37,833 bases of DNA from Hyphomicrobiales bacterium (GTDB lineage: Bacteria; Pseudomonadota; Alphaproteobacteria; Rhizobiales; Beijerinckiaceae), in assembly GCA_027484655.1 (NCBI GenBank), contig JAIXSM010000021.1, forward strand, positions 1 through 37,833. Reading direction: 5' to 3'. Below, one piece after another: positions 16,898 through 24,536 of this stretch. Position 1 is the stretch's first letter, and each line of letters begins with the position of its first letter. The position numbers were made by a program, and so were the translations under genes. A model generated the notes under the pieces. That model was not told where the DNA came from, ran no database searches, and saw nothing but the letters and a program-made list of their open reading frames with translations.

Positions 16898-16940
16898 AGC
16901 ATTTACCGTCCAACCGGTATCGACTTGGACGGTAAATGCT
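16898..16940. terminator. perfect 16-bp inverted repeat between convergent genes
   Basis: AGCATTTACCGTCCAA (16898-16913) and TTGGACGGTAAATGCT (16925-16940) are exact reverse complements with an 11-nt loop. The element ends right against the stop of the minus-strand regulator and is 64 bp after the HdeA-like stop, so it could act as a bidirectional terminator. It may also be a copy of a dispersed palindromic repeat. No T run is present. Confidence 0.6.
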
Positions 16941-17834
16941 TCAACGCGTCAGGCGAACTGATCCAGCCACACTCGTGTCATAACCGCTGAGCAGTTCTGC
17001 ATGGCGGTGGAGTTCTGGCGCGCGCATGAGCGACAGCAGCGCCTGCACGCCCGGTTCGAAATAGGTGCGGCGGCGCATGGCAAGATCGAAATGCTCCCAG
17101 GCCAGAGGCACGAATCCGAGCCCATGCGCATTGGCGGCGGCACGGGTCGCCACGCCGCAATCGGCGTCGCCTGCTCGAATTGCGAAGGCAAGGTCATCGC
17201 CGGTCGTAAATGTGGATGGCAGCAGGTTTAGCCGCTCTGTCGATGAATGGGCGGCCGCCATGAGCTTCACAAGCAACAATTGCGCGCCGGCGCCGGCCTG
17301 CCGCGCCGCAAAACGCGCCTTTAATCTTTCCGCATCGGCCAAGGACGATAACGCCAGCGGATTGCCCGGCGCGACGAGCAGACCTTCTTCACGTCGCGCG
17401 AAGGCAATCACCACTGCGTCATGCAGATGCTGGGCCGCTGCGACAGCCGTCAGGTTGGCGTCGCCCTCGTCGATCGCATGCATATGAATAGCCGCGATGG
17501 CCACTTCATTGGCGGCGAGCTTCGCCAGCCCTGCTTCAGAGCCAATGCTGAGCAGCGCAAGGCCGGAACCGGCGCGCCGTAGCGCCCATTCCAGTAGCGG
17601 ATCATGGCTTCCACCGACGATGGGCGGCGCGTCCTGCGCCACAAACCCATGAGGCTTCGCCATCCCGGCCTCGATCCAGCGGTCGAGGGCGGCGCGCGGG
17701 AACAGCCATTTGCCCGTCACTTTCGAGCAGGGGACCGCGCCATTCGCGACCAGTTCATAGAGCTTGCGCTCCCGGATGCCGAGATAGGCGGCGGCGTCTT
17801 CGGTGTTCAGGTATGGATTGGCGTAAGGCTGCAT
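16941..17834 (-). CDS. HTH/PBP-like one-component regulator of tungstate/molybdate uptake
   Basis: 297-residue cytoplasmic regulator. Residues about 8-58 form an excisionase/MerR-like helix-turn-helix (LNTEDAAAYLGIRERKLYELVANG ... GKWLFPRAALDRWIE). Residues about 70-290 resemble a periplasmic-binding-protein fold without a signal peptide (HDPLLEWALRR, GLLVAPGNPLAL, FTTGDDLAFAIRAGDADCGVATRAAA), as in the PBP_like regulators found beside molybdate/tungstate transporters. The gene diverges from tupB with 82 bp between starts. Likely it binds tungstate or molybdate and controls the tup operon (inference from architecture and position). The start ATG 17834 gives MQPYANPYLNTEDAAA, a good start for this type. 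Confidence 0.82.
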   Translation of the reverse strand: MQPYANPYLNTEDAAAYLGIRERKLYELVANGAVPCSKVTGKWLFPRAALDRWIEAGMAKPHGFVAQDAPPIVGGSHDPLLEWALRRAGSGLALLSIGSEAGLAKLAANEVAIAAIHMHAIDEGDANLTAVAAAQHLHDAVVIAFARREEGLLVAPGNPLALSSLADAERLKARFAARQAGAGAQLLLVKLMAAAHSSTERLNLLPSTFTTGDDLAFAIRAGDADCGVATRAAANAHGLGFVPLAWEHFDLAMRRRTYFEPGVQALLSLMRAPELHRHAELLSGYDTSVAGSVRLTR

Positions 17835-17916
17835 TTGTCTGCATCTATTCCGGTGAAGAATTTTTGTACTGAATTCATCTGGTATCCGTCAAGATGGCGC
17901 TCTAAATGACCCGCTC

Positions 17917-18618
17917 ATGGACGTGTCATCGGCCTTCGGGGCAGCATTTTCCCTCATTGTCAGCCTGGATCCGCAATTTATGCAGATCGTCGGGCTTTCG
18001 CTCCGCGTCACGCTAACCGCCGTTCTGCTGGCGGCCTTGATCGGCCTGCCTTTGGGGGCGCTTCTGGCGGTGACCCGCTTTCCCGGGCGCTCAGCCATCG
18101 TCGTTCTCGTCAATGGACTCATGGGCTTGCCCCCTGTTGTCGCAGGCCTGATCGTGTTCTTGCTGCTGTCGCGCTCGGGGCCTCTCGGGGGGCTGGGCTG
18201 GCTGTTCTCGCCGACCGCGATGGTGATTGCGCAGACACTGCTTGTGCTGCCTATCGTCATTGCGCTGACGCGCGGGACCATCGACGACTTGTGGAGTGAG
18301 TACCGCGAGCACCTGACTTCGCTGGGCCTCACCGGCTGGCGGGCGATCCCTACGCTGCTTTGGGATGGGCGTTTTGCACTGGCCACAGGGCTTCTGGCCG
18401 GCTTCGGGCGCGCCAGCGCAGAGGTTGGCGCGGTGCTGATCGTCGGCGGCAACATCGCCGGTTACACGCGCACGATGACCACGTCGATTGCGCTGGAGAC
18501 ATCCAAGGGCGATTTGCCGCTCGCTTTGGGGCTGGGGCTTGTCCTTATCTTCCTGACGCTGGCTATCAATGCCGCCGCGTATGGCGCGAGCCGCATTGGC
18601 GCGCGGTTTGCGGGGTGA
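17917..18618 (+). CDS. tupB: tungstate ABC transporter permease TupB
   Basis: 233-residue inner-membrane permease of the tungstate importer. TupB-style segments: DPQFMQIVGLSLRVTLTAVLLAALIGLPLGALL, VNGLMGLPPVVAGLIVFLLLSRSGPLG, the coupling loop EHLTSLGLTGWRAIPTLLWDGR, and ASAEVGAVLIVGGNIAGYTRTMTTSIALETSKGD, close to the family. No clear ribosome-binding site precedes ATG 17917, but the N-terminus aligns well with the family. First gene of the Mo/W operon. The stop overlaps the tupC start by 1 nt (TGATG). Confidence 0.92.
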   Translation: MDVSSAFGAAFSLIVSLDPQFMQIVGLSLRVTLTAVLLAALIGLPLGALLAVTRFPGRSAIVVLVNGLMGLPPVVAGLIVFLLLSRSGPLGGLGWLFSPTAMVIAQTLLVLPIVIALTRGTIDDLWSEYREHLTSLGLTGWRAIPTLLWDGRFALATGLLAGFGRASAEVGAVLIVGGNIAGYTRTMTTSIALETSKGDLPLALGLGLVLIFLTLAINAAAYGASRIGARFAG

Positions 18619-19331
18619 TGGCCATGCGGGAAACTCCAAGCATCCTGCCACTTTCTGTCCAGGGGCTGTCCTTCGAAGCGGATGGCAAGCGCCTTCTTGA
18701 TAACGTCAGCTTTACGCTCCCCAAGGGCGGCGTCACCTCGATTATTGGCCCGAACGGCGCCGGCAAATCGCTCACTTTGCGGCTTTGCCACGGTTTGCTG
18801 GCGCCTTGCGAGGGCGCTGTCCGCTGGCAAGCGGAGACAGGTCGCCGCCACGCCATGGTGTTCCAGCGTCCGGTCATGCTGCGTCGGTCAGTGCGGGCCA
18901 ACATCCTGCATACGCTGGGCGCCGTTGGAATGCCTGATGCGCAGTCGCGTGCTGACCGGGCGCTTGAGCGCTTCGGTCTGGCGGGTCTCGCAGATCGCCC
19001 TGCACGACGCATGTCTGGCGGTGAGCAGCAGCGTCTCGCCATTGCGAGGGCGTGGGCGCTGGAGCCAGAGGTGCTGTTCCTCGACGAGCCTTCGTCGCAA
19101 CTCGACCCCGGCGCAACACGTCAGATCGAGGATGTGATTGCAGCGCTTGCCGCCGAGGGCATGACGATCCTCATGACCACCCATGACCTTGGTCAAGCGC
19201 GGCGGCTGAGCCGTCGCATCCTGTTCCTCAACCGGGGCAGGCTGGTTGAGGATTCCCCCACCGAAACCTTCTTTGCAGCCCCCGCCTCGTCTGAGGCTCG
19301 CGCTTTCATCGCCGGAGACCTGCTCTGGTGA
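18618..19331 (+). CDS. tupC: tungstate ABC transporter ATP-binding protein TupC
   Basis: 237-residue ATPase. Walker A GPNGAGKS (44-51), AMVFQRPVMLRRSVRANI (Q-loop, typical of TupC), signature MSGGEQQR, Walker B VLFLDEP, H-loop TTHDLGQ. Shorter than CysA-type ATPases because it lacks a TOBE extension, which is normal for this family. ATG 18618 overlaps the tupB stop; a second in-frame ATG stands at 18624. tupA follows after 30 nt. Confidence 0.9.
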   Translation: MAMRETPSILPLSVQGLSFEADGKRLLDNVSFTLPKGGVTSIIGPNGAGKSLTLRLCHGLLAPCEGAVRWQAETGRRHAMVFQRPVMLRRSVRANILHTLGAVGMPDAQSRADRALERFGLAGLADRPARRMSGGEQQRLAIARAWALEPEVLFLDEPSSQLDPGATRQIEDVIAALAAEGMTILMTTHDLGQARRLSRRILFLNRGRLVEDSPTETFFAAPASSEARAFIAGDLLW

Positions 19332-19361
19332 GCCCTATCCCGTAAACGGAGGAACACGACC

Positions 19362-20204
19362 ATGATGACCAAACGCAGTCTTCTCGTCGCAGGCATCGGC
19401 CTTGTCCTGATGTCATCTGCGCAGGCTCAAACGGCTCCGGCGCAGACCCGGTTCATCACCGTGTCATCGACCACCTCGACCACCGATTCAGGCCTGTTCA
19501 CCCATCTGCTCCCGGCCTTCAGGGCCAAGACAGGCATCGAGGTCCGCGTTGTCAGCCAGGGCACCGGACAGGCGCTGGACACCGGCCGACGCGGCGATGC
19601 GGATGTGGTTTTTGTTCATGCGCGCGCGCAGGAGTTGAAGTTCGTCGAAGAGGGGTTCGGCGTCGAGCGCAAGCCTGTGATGTACAACGATTTCGTGCTT
19701 ATCGGCCCGAGATCCGATCCTGCCGGCATCAGGGGTTCGAAGGATATCGCTGCTGCGTTCAAGGCCATTCAGGCGAAGGCTGCGCCATTCGTCTCGCGCG
19801 GCGATAAGTCTGGCACCCATGCTGCCGAGCTCAATCTCTGGACGGTGGCTGGCGTCGAGATCGAGAAGGCCAAGGGGTCCTGGTATCGCGAGATCGGTCA
19901 AGGGATGGGCGCGGCGCTCAACACCTCGAACGCAATGAACGCCTATGTGCTCTCCGACCGCGCCACATGGATCAATTTCAAGAACCGCGGCGATCTTGAA
20001 ATCGTTGTCGAGGGCGACCGTCGCCTGTTCAATCAATACGGCGTCATTCTCGTCAATCCCGCCAGGCACCCCCACGTCAAGAAGGCTGACGGGCAGGCCT
20101 TTATCGATTGGCTGATCGGACCGGAAGGGCAGAAGTCGATCGCTGATTACAAGATCAATGGCGAACAGCTGTTCTTCGCCAACGCCAACCAGCCTGGGGC
20201 ATGA
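19362..20204 (+). CDS. tupA: tungstate-binding periplasmic protein TupA
   Basis: 280-residue substrate-binding protein. Signal peptide of about 22 residues (LLVAGIGLVLMSSAQAQ). The mature protein opens with ITVSSTTSTTDSGLFTHLLPAF, the TTS..DSG anion-binding signature of TupA. Further family marks: SQGTGQALDTGRRGDADVVFVHA, NDFVLIGPRSDPAGI, FVSRGDKSGTHAAELNLW, and NQYGVILVNPARHPHVK. TupA is highly selective for tungstate over molybdate in characterised cases. GGAGGA lies 8 nt before ATG 19362 (a second ATG follows at once). The gene order B-C-A is the reverse of the more usual A-B-C. Confidence 0.93.
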   Translation: MMTKRSLLVAGIGLVLMSSAQAQTAPAQTRFITVSSTTSTTDSGLFTHLLPAFRAKTGIEVRVVSQGTGQALDTGRRGDADVVFVHARAQELKFVEEGFGVERKPVMYNDFVLIGPRSDPAGIRGSKDIAAAFKAIQAKAAPFVSRGDKSGTHAAELNLWTVAGVEIEKAKGSWYREIGQGMGAALNTSNAMNAYVLSDRATWINFKNRGDLEIVVEGDRRLFNQYGVILVNPARHPHVKKADGQAFIDWLIGPEGQKSIADYKINGEQLFFANANQPGA

Positions 20205-20205
20205 G

Positions 20206-21018
20206 ATGCGCAGTTTCACAGGCGCACTCATGTTGACCTTGGCCGCAATATCCTCCGGCAATGCTGCGGAACCTGTCTTGCTTCATGCAGCAGGCAGCTT
20301 GCGTGGCGCGCTCATTGAGGTGACGGCGGCTTTCACCCAGACGCATGGTGTGCCTGTCACGCCACGCTTTGGCCCCTCCGGTCTGTTGAAGGACGCGATA
20401 ACGGGGGGAGAGAAAGCGGAGGTCTTCGCTTCTGCAAATATGAGCCACCCCCAGGCGCTCCAGCGCGAGGGTAAGTCTGGGCCCGTGGTTCTCTTTGCGC
20501 GCAACGAACTGTGCGCATTCATCCGCCCCGGCGTGGCAGCTACAACGGCTGATCTGCTGGAACGGATGCTCGACCCGACCATAAAGCTCGGAACCTCGAC
20601 GCCGCGCGCTGATCCTGCCGGGGACTACGCTTTCATGGTTTTTGCCAAAGCGGAAAGTTTGAGAACCGGCTCGAAGGCGGCGCTCGAAGCCAAAGCGCTC
20701 CAACTCACCGGTGGTCCCAACAGTCCGCCTGCCTCTCCCGACAGGAATGTGTATGGGGAGCGGCTCGCAGAGGGATCGGCGGATATCTTCCTTGCTTATT
20801 GCACGAATGCTGGCGCCATCGCTCGCGAGCAGCCGGCGATCCGCATGTTGCCAATGCCCGAAGCCCTTGCGGTCGGAGCAGATTATGGACTGACCTTGGT
20901 CAACGGGGCATCGCCCAATGCCGCCAAGCTCGCCATGTTCATACTCTCGGCGGAAGGTCAGCGCATTCTTGCGCGCCATGGCTTCAGCGCTCCGGCGCTG
21001 CCGAAGGAAGGATCATGA
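20206..21018 (+). CDS. ModA-like molybdate/oxyanion-binding periplasmic protein, no cognate permease nearby
   Basis: 270 residues from ATG 20206, one nucleotide after the tupA stop; the open frame from 20158 lies inside tupA. Signal peptide ends near AISSGNAAE. ModA-type features: LLHAAGSLRGALIEVTAAFTQTHGV, RFGPSGLLKDAITGGEKAEVFASANMSHPQAL, VVLFARNELCAFIRPG, and near the C-terminus AKLAMFILSAEGQRILARHGF. No ModB/ModC pair follows; instead a Cys-containing small gene and a FecCD-type importer do. It may feed TupB/TupC or act as an accessory or sensing protein (inference). Some homologues bind other oxyanions, so the ligand is open. Confidence 0.85.
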   Translation: MRSFTGALMLTLAAISSGNAAEPVLLHAAGSLRGALIEVTAAFTQTHGVPVTPRFGPSGLLKDAITGGEKAEVFASANMSHPQALQREGKSGPVVLFARNELCAFIRPGVAATTADLLERMLDPTIKLGTSTPRADPAGDYAFMVFAKAESLRTGSKAALEAKALQLTGGPNSPPASPDRNVYGERLAEGSADIFLAYCTNAGAIAREQPAIRMLPMPEALAVGADYGLTLVNGASPNAAKLAMFILSAEGQRILARHGFSAPALPKEGS

Positions 21019-21353
21019 TGCACGACGGGACAGGTCCTGCCGAGATCGATGCGCTCTTTTTCGCGTGCCCTTGTGCGCGCTGTATCTCGCTCAGGACGAT
21101 CCCCCACCCTATCATCACGCGGGACAAGCGCCCGCGTGAGTACTATCCCGATGGCGCAAACTCCCTGAGCGAGATCGCTGTTCTCTTGAGCTCTCTAGTG
21201 AGGGACGTCGCTCGAATTGCCAGAATCGAGGCGAAACGCTCGACGTATCGTTGTGTTGCTGGGACATCGCGTGTTGATCTGAAATCCCGCCGCTGTTCTT
21301 ATGCCAGGCTTGATCCAGTCAGCTCGCACGTAGCCTACAGGGCGGTGTCATGA
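21015..21353 (+). CDS. unknown 112-residue Cys-containing protein in the Mo/W operon
   Basis: I do not recognise this protein. ATG 21015 overlaps the ModA-like stop by 4 nt (ATGA) and is preceded by GAAGGA; its own stop overlaps the next start by 4 nt (ATGA). Such double coupling strongly suggests a real translated gene. No signal peptide or membrane helix. Near the N-terminus there is a compact cysteine group, FACPCARC (Cys18, 20, 23), then Arg/Lys-rich and helical segments (LSEIAVLLSSLVRDVARIARIEAK) and two more Cys (80, 94). Cys could bind a metal or a Mo/W-thiolate species, or it could be a decayed reading frame retained for coupling. Five Cys in 112 residues is striking in this context. 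Confidence 0.55.
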   Translation: MMHDGTGPAEIDALFFACPCARCISLRTIPHPIITRDKRPREYYPDGANSLSEIAVLLSSLVRDVARIARIEAKRSTYRCVAGTSRVDLKSRRCSYARLDPVSSHVAYRAVS

Positions 21354-22378
21354 GAGTTACTCGCCGCTCCTTTGCTTTAGGGGCAAGCGCTGCAATCGCG
21401 ATGCCCCATGTCGCCCGGGCGCAAGCGATCACCGACTCGGCTGGGCGCTCCATCCCGGTTCCTGCCAAGGTCGAGCGTGTTTTTCCCGCTGGTCCGCCTG
21501 CGGCGATCACCCACTACACATTACAACCCAAAACACTGCTGGGCTGGCCTCGCGCCAATCGCGGCCCAGAACTGGTTTATCTTGATCCGGAGGTTGGAAC
21601 GCGCCCTGAACTTGGTCGGCTCACCGGGCGTGGCAACACAACTAACCTGGAAGTCCTGCTCCACCTGAGGCCGGACATCATCATTGATATTGGTTCGACA
21701 GCGCGAACATTCGCCGAAACCGCCGACCGGGTACAGGCGCAGACCGGCATTCCCTATGCTTTGCTGGATGGTCGTTTCAGCTCCATTCCTGAAAGCTATC
21801 GCCTGCATGGCCGGCTCGTTGGCGAGGCGGCTCGGGCGGAAGACTTGGCCCGCTTCTGCGACCAGATCATTCGCACCTGCCAGTCCCGCGTTGCAGCCGT
21901 GCCGCCCGAAAAGCGCCCCCGCGTCTACTTTGCCCGCGGCCCACGTGGGCTGGACACCGGCCTTGGAGGCTCAATCAACGTCGAGACGATTGAGTTCATG
22001 GGGGCTGTCAACGTCGCTGGGCAGACTCGTGGGGGGCTTGCCGCCGTATCCCTTGAGCAAGTTCTGGCTTGGGATCCGGAGGTGATCATCACAATCGATC
22101 AGGACTTTGCTGCCAATTTCCGCAGAGATCCATCTTGGCAAGGCGTCAGAGCTGTGCGCGACGGCCGCGTTCACCTGTCGCCAAAGCTTCCTTTCGGCTG
22201 GGTTGATTTTCCGCCCGCAGTCAACCGCATGCCGGGTCTGATCTGGCTGGGCAAGCTGCTCTATCCGAGCCTCTTTCCGGAAGACCTGACGGCGTTTGCC
22301 CGTGACTTCCATAGCCTTTTCTATCACCGCACACCAACGGATGCGCAAATAGCTTTCATGCTCGAAGGACGCGGATGA
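21350..22378 (+). CDS. FecB/BtuF-type periplasmic binding protein, MolA-like
   Basis: 342-residue substrate-binding protein of the helical-backbone class (type III PBP fold). Twin-arginine signal MRVTRRSFALGASAAIAMPHVARA. Visible family marks: VFPAGPPAAITHYTLQP, LEVLLHLRPDIIIDIGSTA, QTGIPYALLDG, VSLEQVLAWDPEVIIT and VRAVRDGRVHL. This class carries iron-siderophores, cobalamin, haem or, as in Haemophilus MolA, molybdate/tungstate. The latter is favoured only because the gene sits in a tungstate/molybdate operon. Start ATG 21350 overlaps the preceding small gene; the stop overlaps the permease start (ATGA). Confidence 0.8.
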   Translation: MRVTRRSFALGASAAIAMPHVARAQAITDSAGRSIPVPAKVERVFPAGPPAAITHYTLQPKTLLGWPRANRGPELVYLDPEVGTRPELGRLTGRGNTTNLEVLLHLRPDIIIDIGSTARTFAETADRVQAQTGIPYALLDGRFSSIPESYRLHGRLVGEAARAEDLARFCDQIIRTCQSRVAAVPPEKRPRVYFARGPRGLDTGLGGSINVETIEFMGAVNVAGQTRGGLAAVSLEQVLAWDPEVIITIDQDFAANFRRDPSWQGVRAVRDGRVHLSPKLPFGWVDFPPAVNRMPGLIWLGKLLYPSLFPEDLTAFARDFHSLFYHRTPTDAQIAFMLEGRG

Positions 22379-23394
22379 CCGCCCGTTTCGGCGCCTTTGG
22401 CGGGATCACGATCGGTCTCATCCTCCTTCTGTTGGGGGTTGCGGTGGCGTTCTCGGTTGGCCGCTTCCCAATTAGCATTGGCGATCTCGTACTAGCGCTC
22501 TGGTCGAAGCTCCTTGGCCAGCCTTCAGGACTGCCGCCCGCTGTCGAGGCGGTCATTTTCAACATCAGGGGGCCTCGTGTGCTGGCGGCCATCCTGTGTG
22601 GCGCCGCGCTCGCGGTCGCGGGCGCCGCCTTCCAGGGCCTGTTTCGTAATCCTCTAGTATCGCCCGATATTCTCGGGGCATCTTCGGGCGCTGCGCTGGG
22701 GGCCATCCTTGGCATCTTTTTCTCCTTGGGCGTCTTCGCCATTCAGGCGCTGGCGTTTGCCGGCGGGCTTGTCGCAGTGGCGCTCGTCTACCTGATTGGA
22801 TCCTCGATCCGCTCTGGCGACGTTGTGCTGGTGCTGGTGCTGACTGGCGTCGTTATCGGCTCTCTGCTGGGCGCGGGCGTCGGCCTGCTGAAGTATCTGG
22901 CCGATCCCTACAACCAATTGCCGGCAATGACTTTTTGGCTCCTCGGTAGCCTCTCTGGCACCGACCGCAACGATCTACTGCCATTGTTCGGACCTATTGG
23001 TTTTGGGACGGTCGTACTGCTCGCCTTACGCTGGCGCATGAACGTCATGTCTCTCCCCGAGGAGGAGGCGCAGGCACTTGGCGTATCCACCGGGCCGCTC
23101 AGGCTGGCCATCGTTGCTGCCGCCACGCTCGTCACCGCCGCCAGTGTCGCTGCAGCAGGCATTATCGGCTGGGTGGGATTGATAGTGCCCCACATGGCGC
23201 GTTTCCTGGTCGGTCCCGAATTCGGCCGACTCGTGCCAACGGCCGCTTTGCTGGGCGGCGGCTACCTGCTGCTGATAGATACGCTGGCTCGTAGCGCGTC
23301 ACAGGTTGAGATTCCGCTTGGTATTCTAACAGCTGTTATTGGAACGCCGGTGTTCATCTGGCTGCTGGTGTCTGCTCGCAAGAGTTGGTCATGA
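22375..23394 (+). CDS. FecCD-type ABC permease, MolB-like
   Basis: 339-residue, multi-spanning inner-membrane permease of the FecCD/BtuC family. Recognised from RGPRVLAAILCGAALAVAGAAFQGLFRNPLVSPDILGASSGAALGAILG, the highly typical family signature, and GIIGWVGLIVPHMARFLVGPEFGRLVPTAALLGGGYLLLIDTLAR near the end. Expected about 10 helices and dimer formation. ATG 22375 overlaps the binding-protein stop. In Haemophilus MolB this fold carries molybdate/tungstate; an iron-chelate or B12 role cannot be excluded. Confidence 0.88.
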   Translation: MTARFGAFGGITIGLILLLLGVAVAFSVGRFPISIGDLVLALWSKLLGQPSGLPPAVEAVIFNIRGPRVLAAILCGAALAVAGAAFQGLFRNPLVSPDILGASSGAALGAILGIFFSLGVFAIQALAFAGGLVAVALVYLIGSSIRSGDVVLVLVLTGVVIGSLLGAGVGLLKYLADPYNQLPAMTFWLLGSLSGTDRNDLLPLFGPIGFGTVVLLALRWRMNVMSLPEEEAQALGVSTGPLRLAIVAAATLVTAASVAAAGIIGWVGLIVPHMARFLVGPEFGRLVPTAALLGGGYLLLIDTLARSASQVEIPLGILTAVIGTPVFIWLLVSARKSWS

Positions 23395-24152
23395 CGCTCG
23401 CCGCGCAAGACCTCAGTTTTGGTTATCCCGGCCGAACCATCGGAGCCGGCGTTTCGGTCACAGTCGCTTGCGGTGAAGCGCTGGCGCTTCTCGGCCCCAA
23501 CGGCGGCGGAAAGACGACGCTGCTCAAAACTATGCTGGGCTTGCTCAAGCCGCATGCTGGCATGGTGACACTAGACGGCCTCGCTCTCACTGACATGTCT
23601 GTCAGCGAAAGGGCGCGAAGGATCGGTTATGTGCCTCAGGCGCACGCGGGAGCCTTCGCCTTCGCCGTGCGCGACGTGGTTCTGATGGGCCGGACAGTTC
23701 ATCAGGGGCTCTTCGCCAGTCCAACACAAGCGGACAGGTCTATTGTCGAGAGTAAGCTTGACGAACTTGGCATCGCCCATCTGGCGGACAGGCCATATAC
23801 GATGATCTCGGGAGGCGAGCGTCAGCTTGTCCTCATCGCCCGAGCGCTGGCACAGGAGCCGCGCTATATCGTGCTAGACGAGCCGACAGCCAGCCTCGAC
23901 TTTGGCAACCAAGGCAAAGTGATGCGCCAGATCAATGCGCTCACTACGAAAGGTCTTGGCGTGCTCTTTACGACTCATGACCCTAACCAGGCTATGCGCT
24001 ACGCGGATCGCGTTGCCTTGCTTGGCGATGGACGGTTGGTGGCTGAGGGGGCGCCAACCGATGTGCTGGACGCGACTGCTCTGTCTGATTTGTACAAGGG
24101 CAATGTCTTCGTCGTTCAGCAACGGGACATCAAGGCCTTTCTACCGGGCTGA
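23391..24152 (+). CDS. FecE/BtuD-type ABC ATPase, MolC-like
   Basis: 253-residue ATPase. Walker A GPNGGGKTT (35-43), Q-loop VPQAHAGAFAFAVRDVVLMGR, signature ISGGERQ, Walker B YIVLDEP followed by TASLDFGNQ, H-loop TTHDPNQ. The FAFAVRDVVLMGR stretch is typical of ATPases paired with FecCD permeases. ATG 23391 overlaps the permease stop (ATGA); an in-frame TTG lies two codons upstream. Last gene of the eight-gene run beginning at tupB. Confidence 0.88.
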   Translation: MTLAAQDLSFGYPGRTIGAGVSVTVACGEALALLGPNGGGKTTLLKTMLGLLKPHAGMVTLDGLALTDMSVSERARRIGYVPQAHAGAFAFAVRDVVLMGRTVHQGLFASPTQADRSIVESKLDELGIAHLADRPYTMISGGERQLVLIARALAQEPRYIVLDEPTASLDFGNQGKVMRQINALTTKGLGVLFTTHDPNQAMRYADRVALLGDGRLVAEGAPTDVLDATALSDLYKGNVFVVQQRDIKAFLPG

Positions 24153-24536
24153 GCGCTCCGCCAAACTGGTCAGCGTTCTCGGGTGAAAAGAAGCGCACAG
24201 TCTCGGTTCAGCGAGTATTCAGGGTAAAGCGTGGGGAGCAAAATAGCTCGACGCCATCTCTGAGGCCCACCCTGTCGAGTATTTACAGGCGGCGCAGGCA
24301 GGGATACCGGAAACCGCTTCGTCTCCCGTAAGCAGAAATCGCCGCTGAATATGCATCGGCTGGGTCAGAAGCGCTTCTCACGCTGAACGCGACTCACAAA
24401 ATCGGTTCTTTCGTTGTCCAGCTGAAGTCTGCGCAATCCCCATTTTAAGATAGCTTTAACTGTTGTATTAATTCTCCGAATCGGGATGCGTGTTAGTGCG
24501 CGCTCAAGGGTCCGCAGTTTCAGATGGGGTTGATTC
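24153..24536. other. 384-bp intergenic region, no gene seen
   Basis: No reading frame with codon-like structure and no strong terminator after the importer operon were found. The right half becomes AT-richer (about 24400-24500), marking the edge of a lower-GC block. ATGGGG at 24523-24528 is the likely ribosome-binding site of the next gene. Confidence 0.5.
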
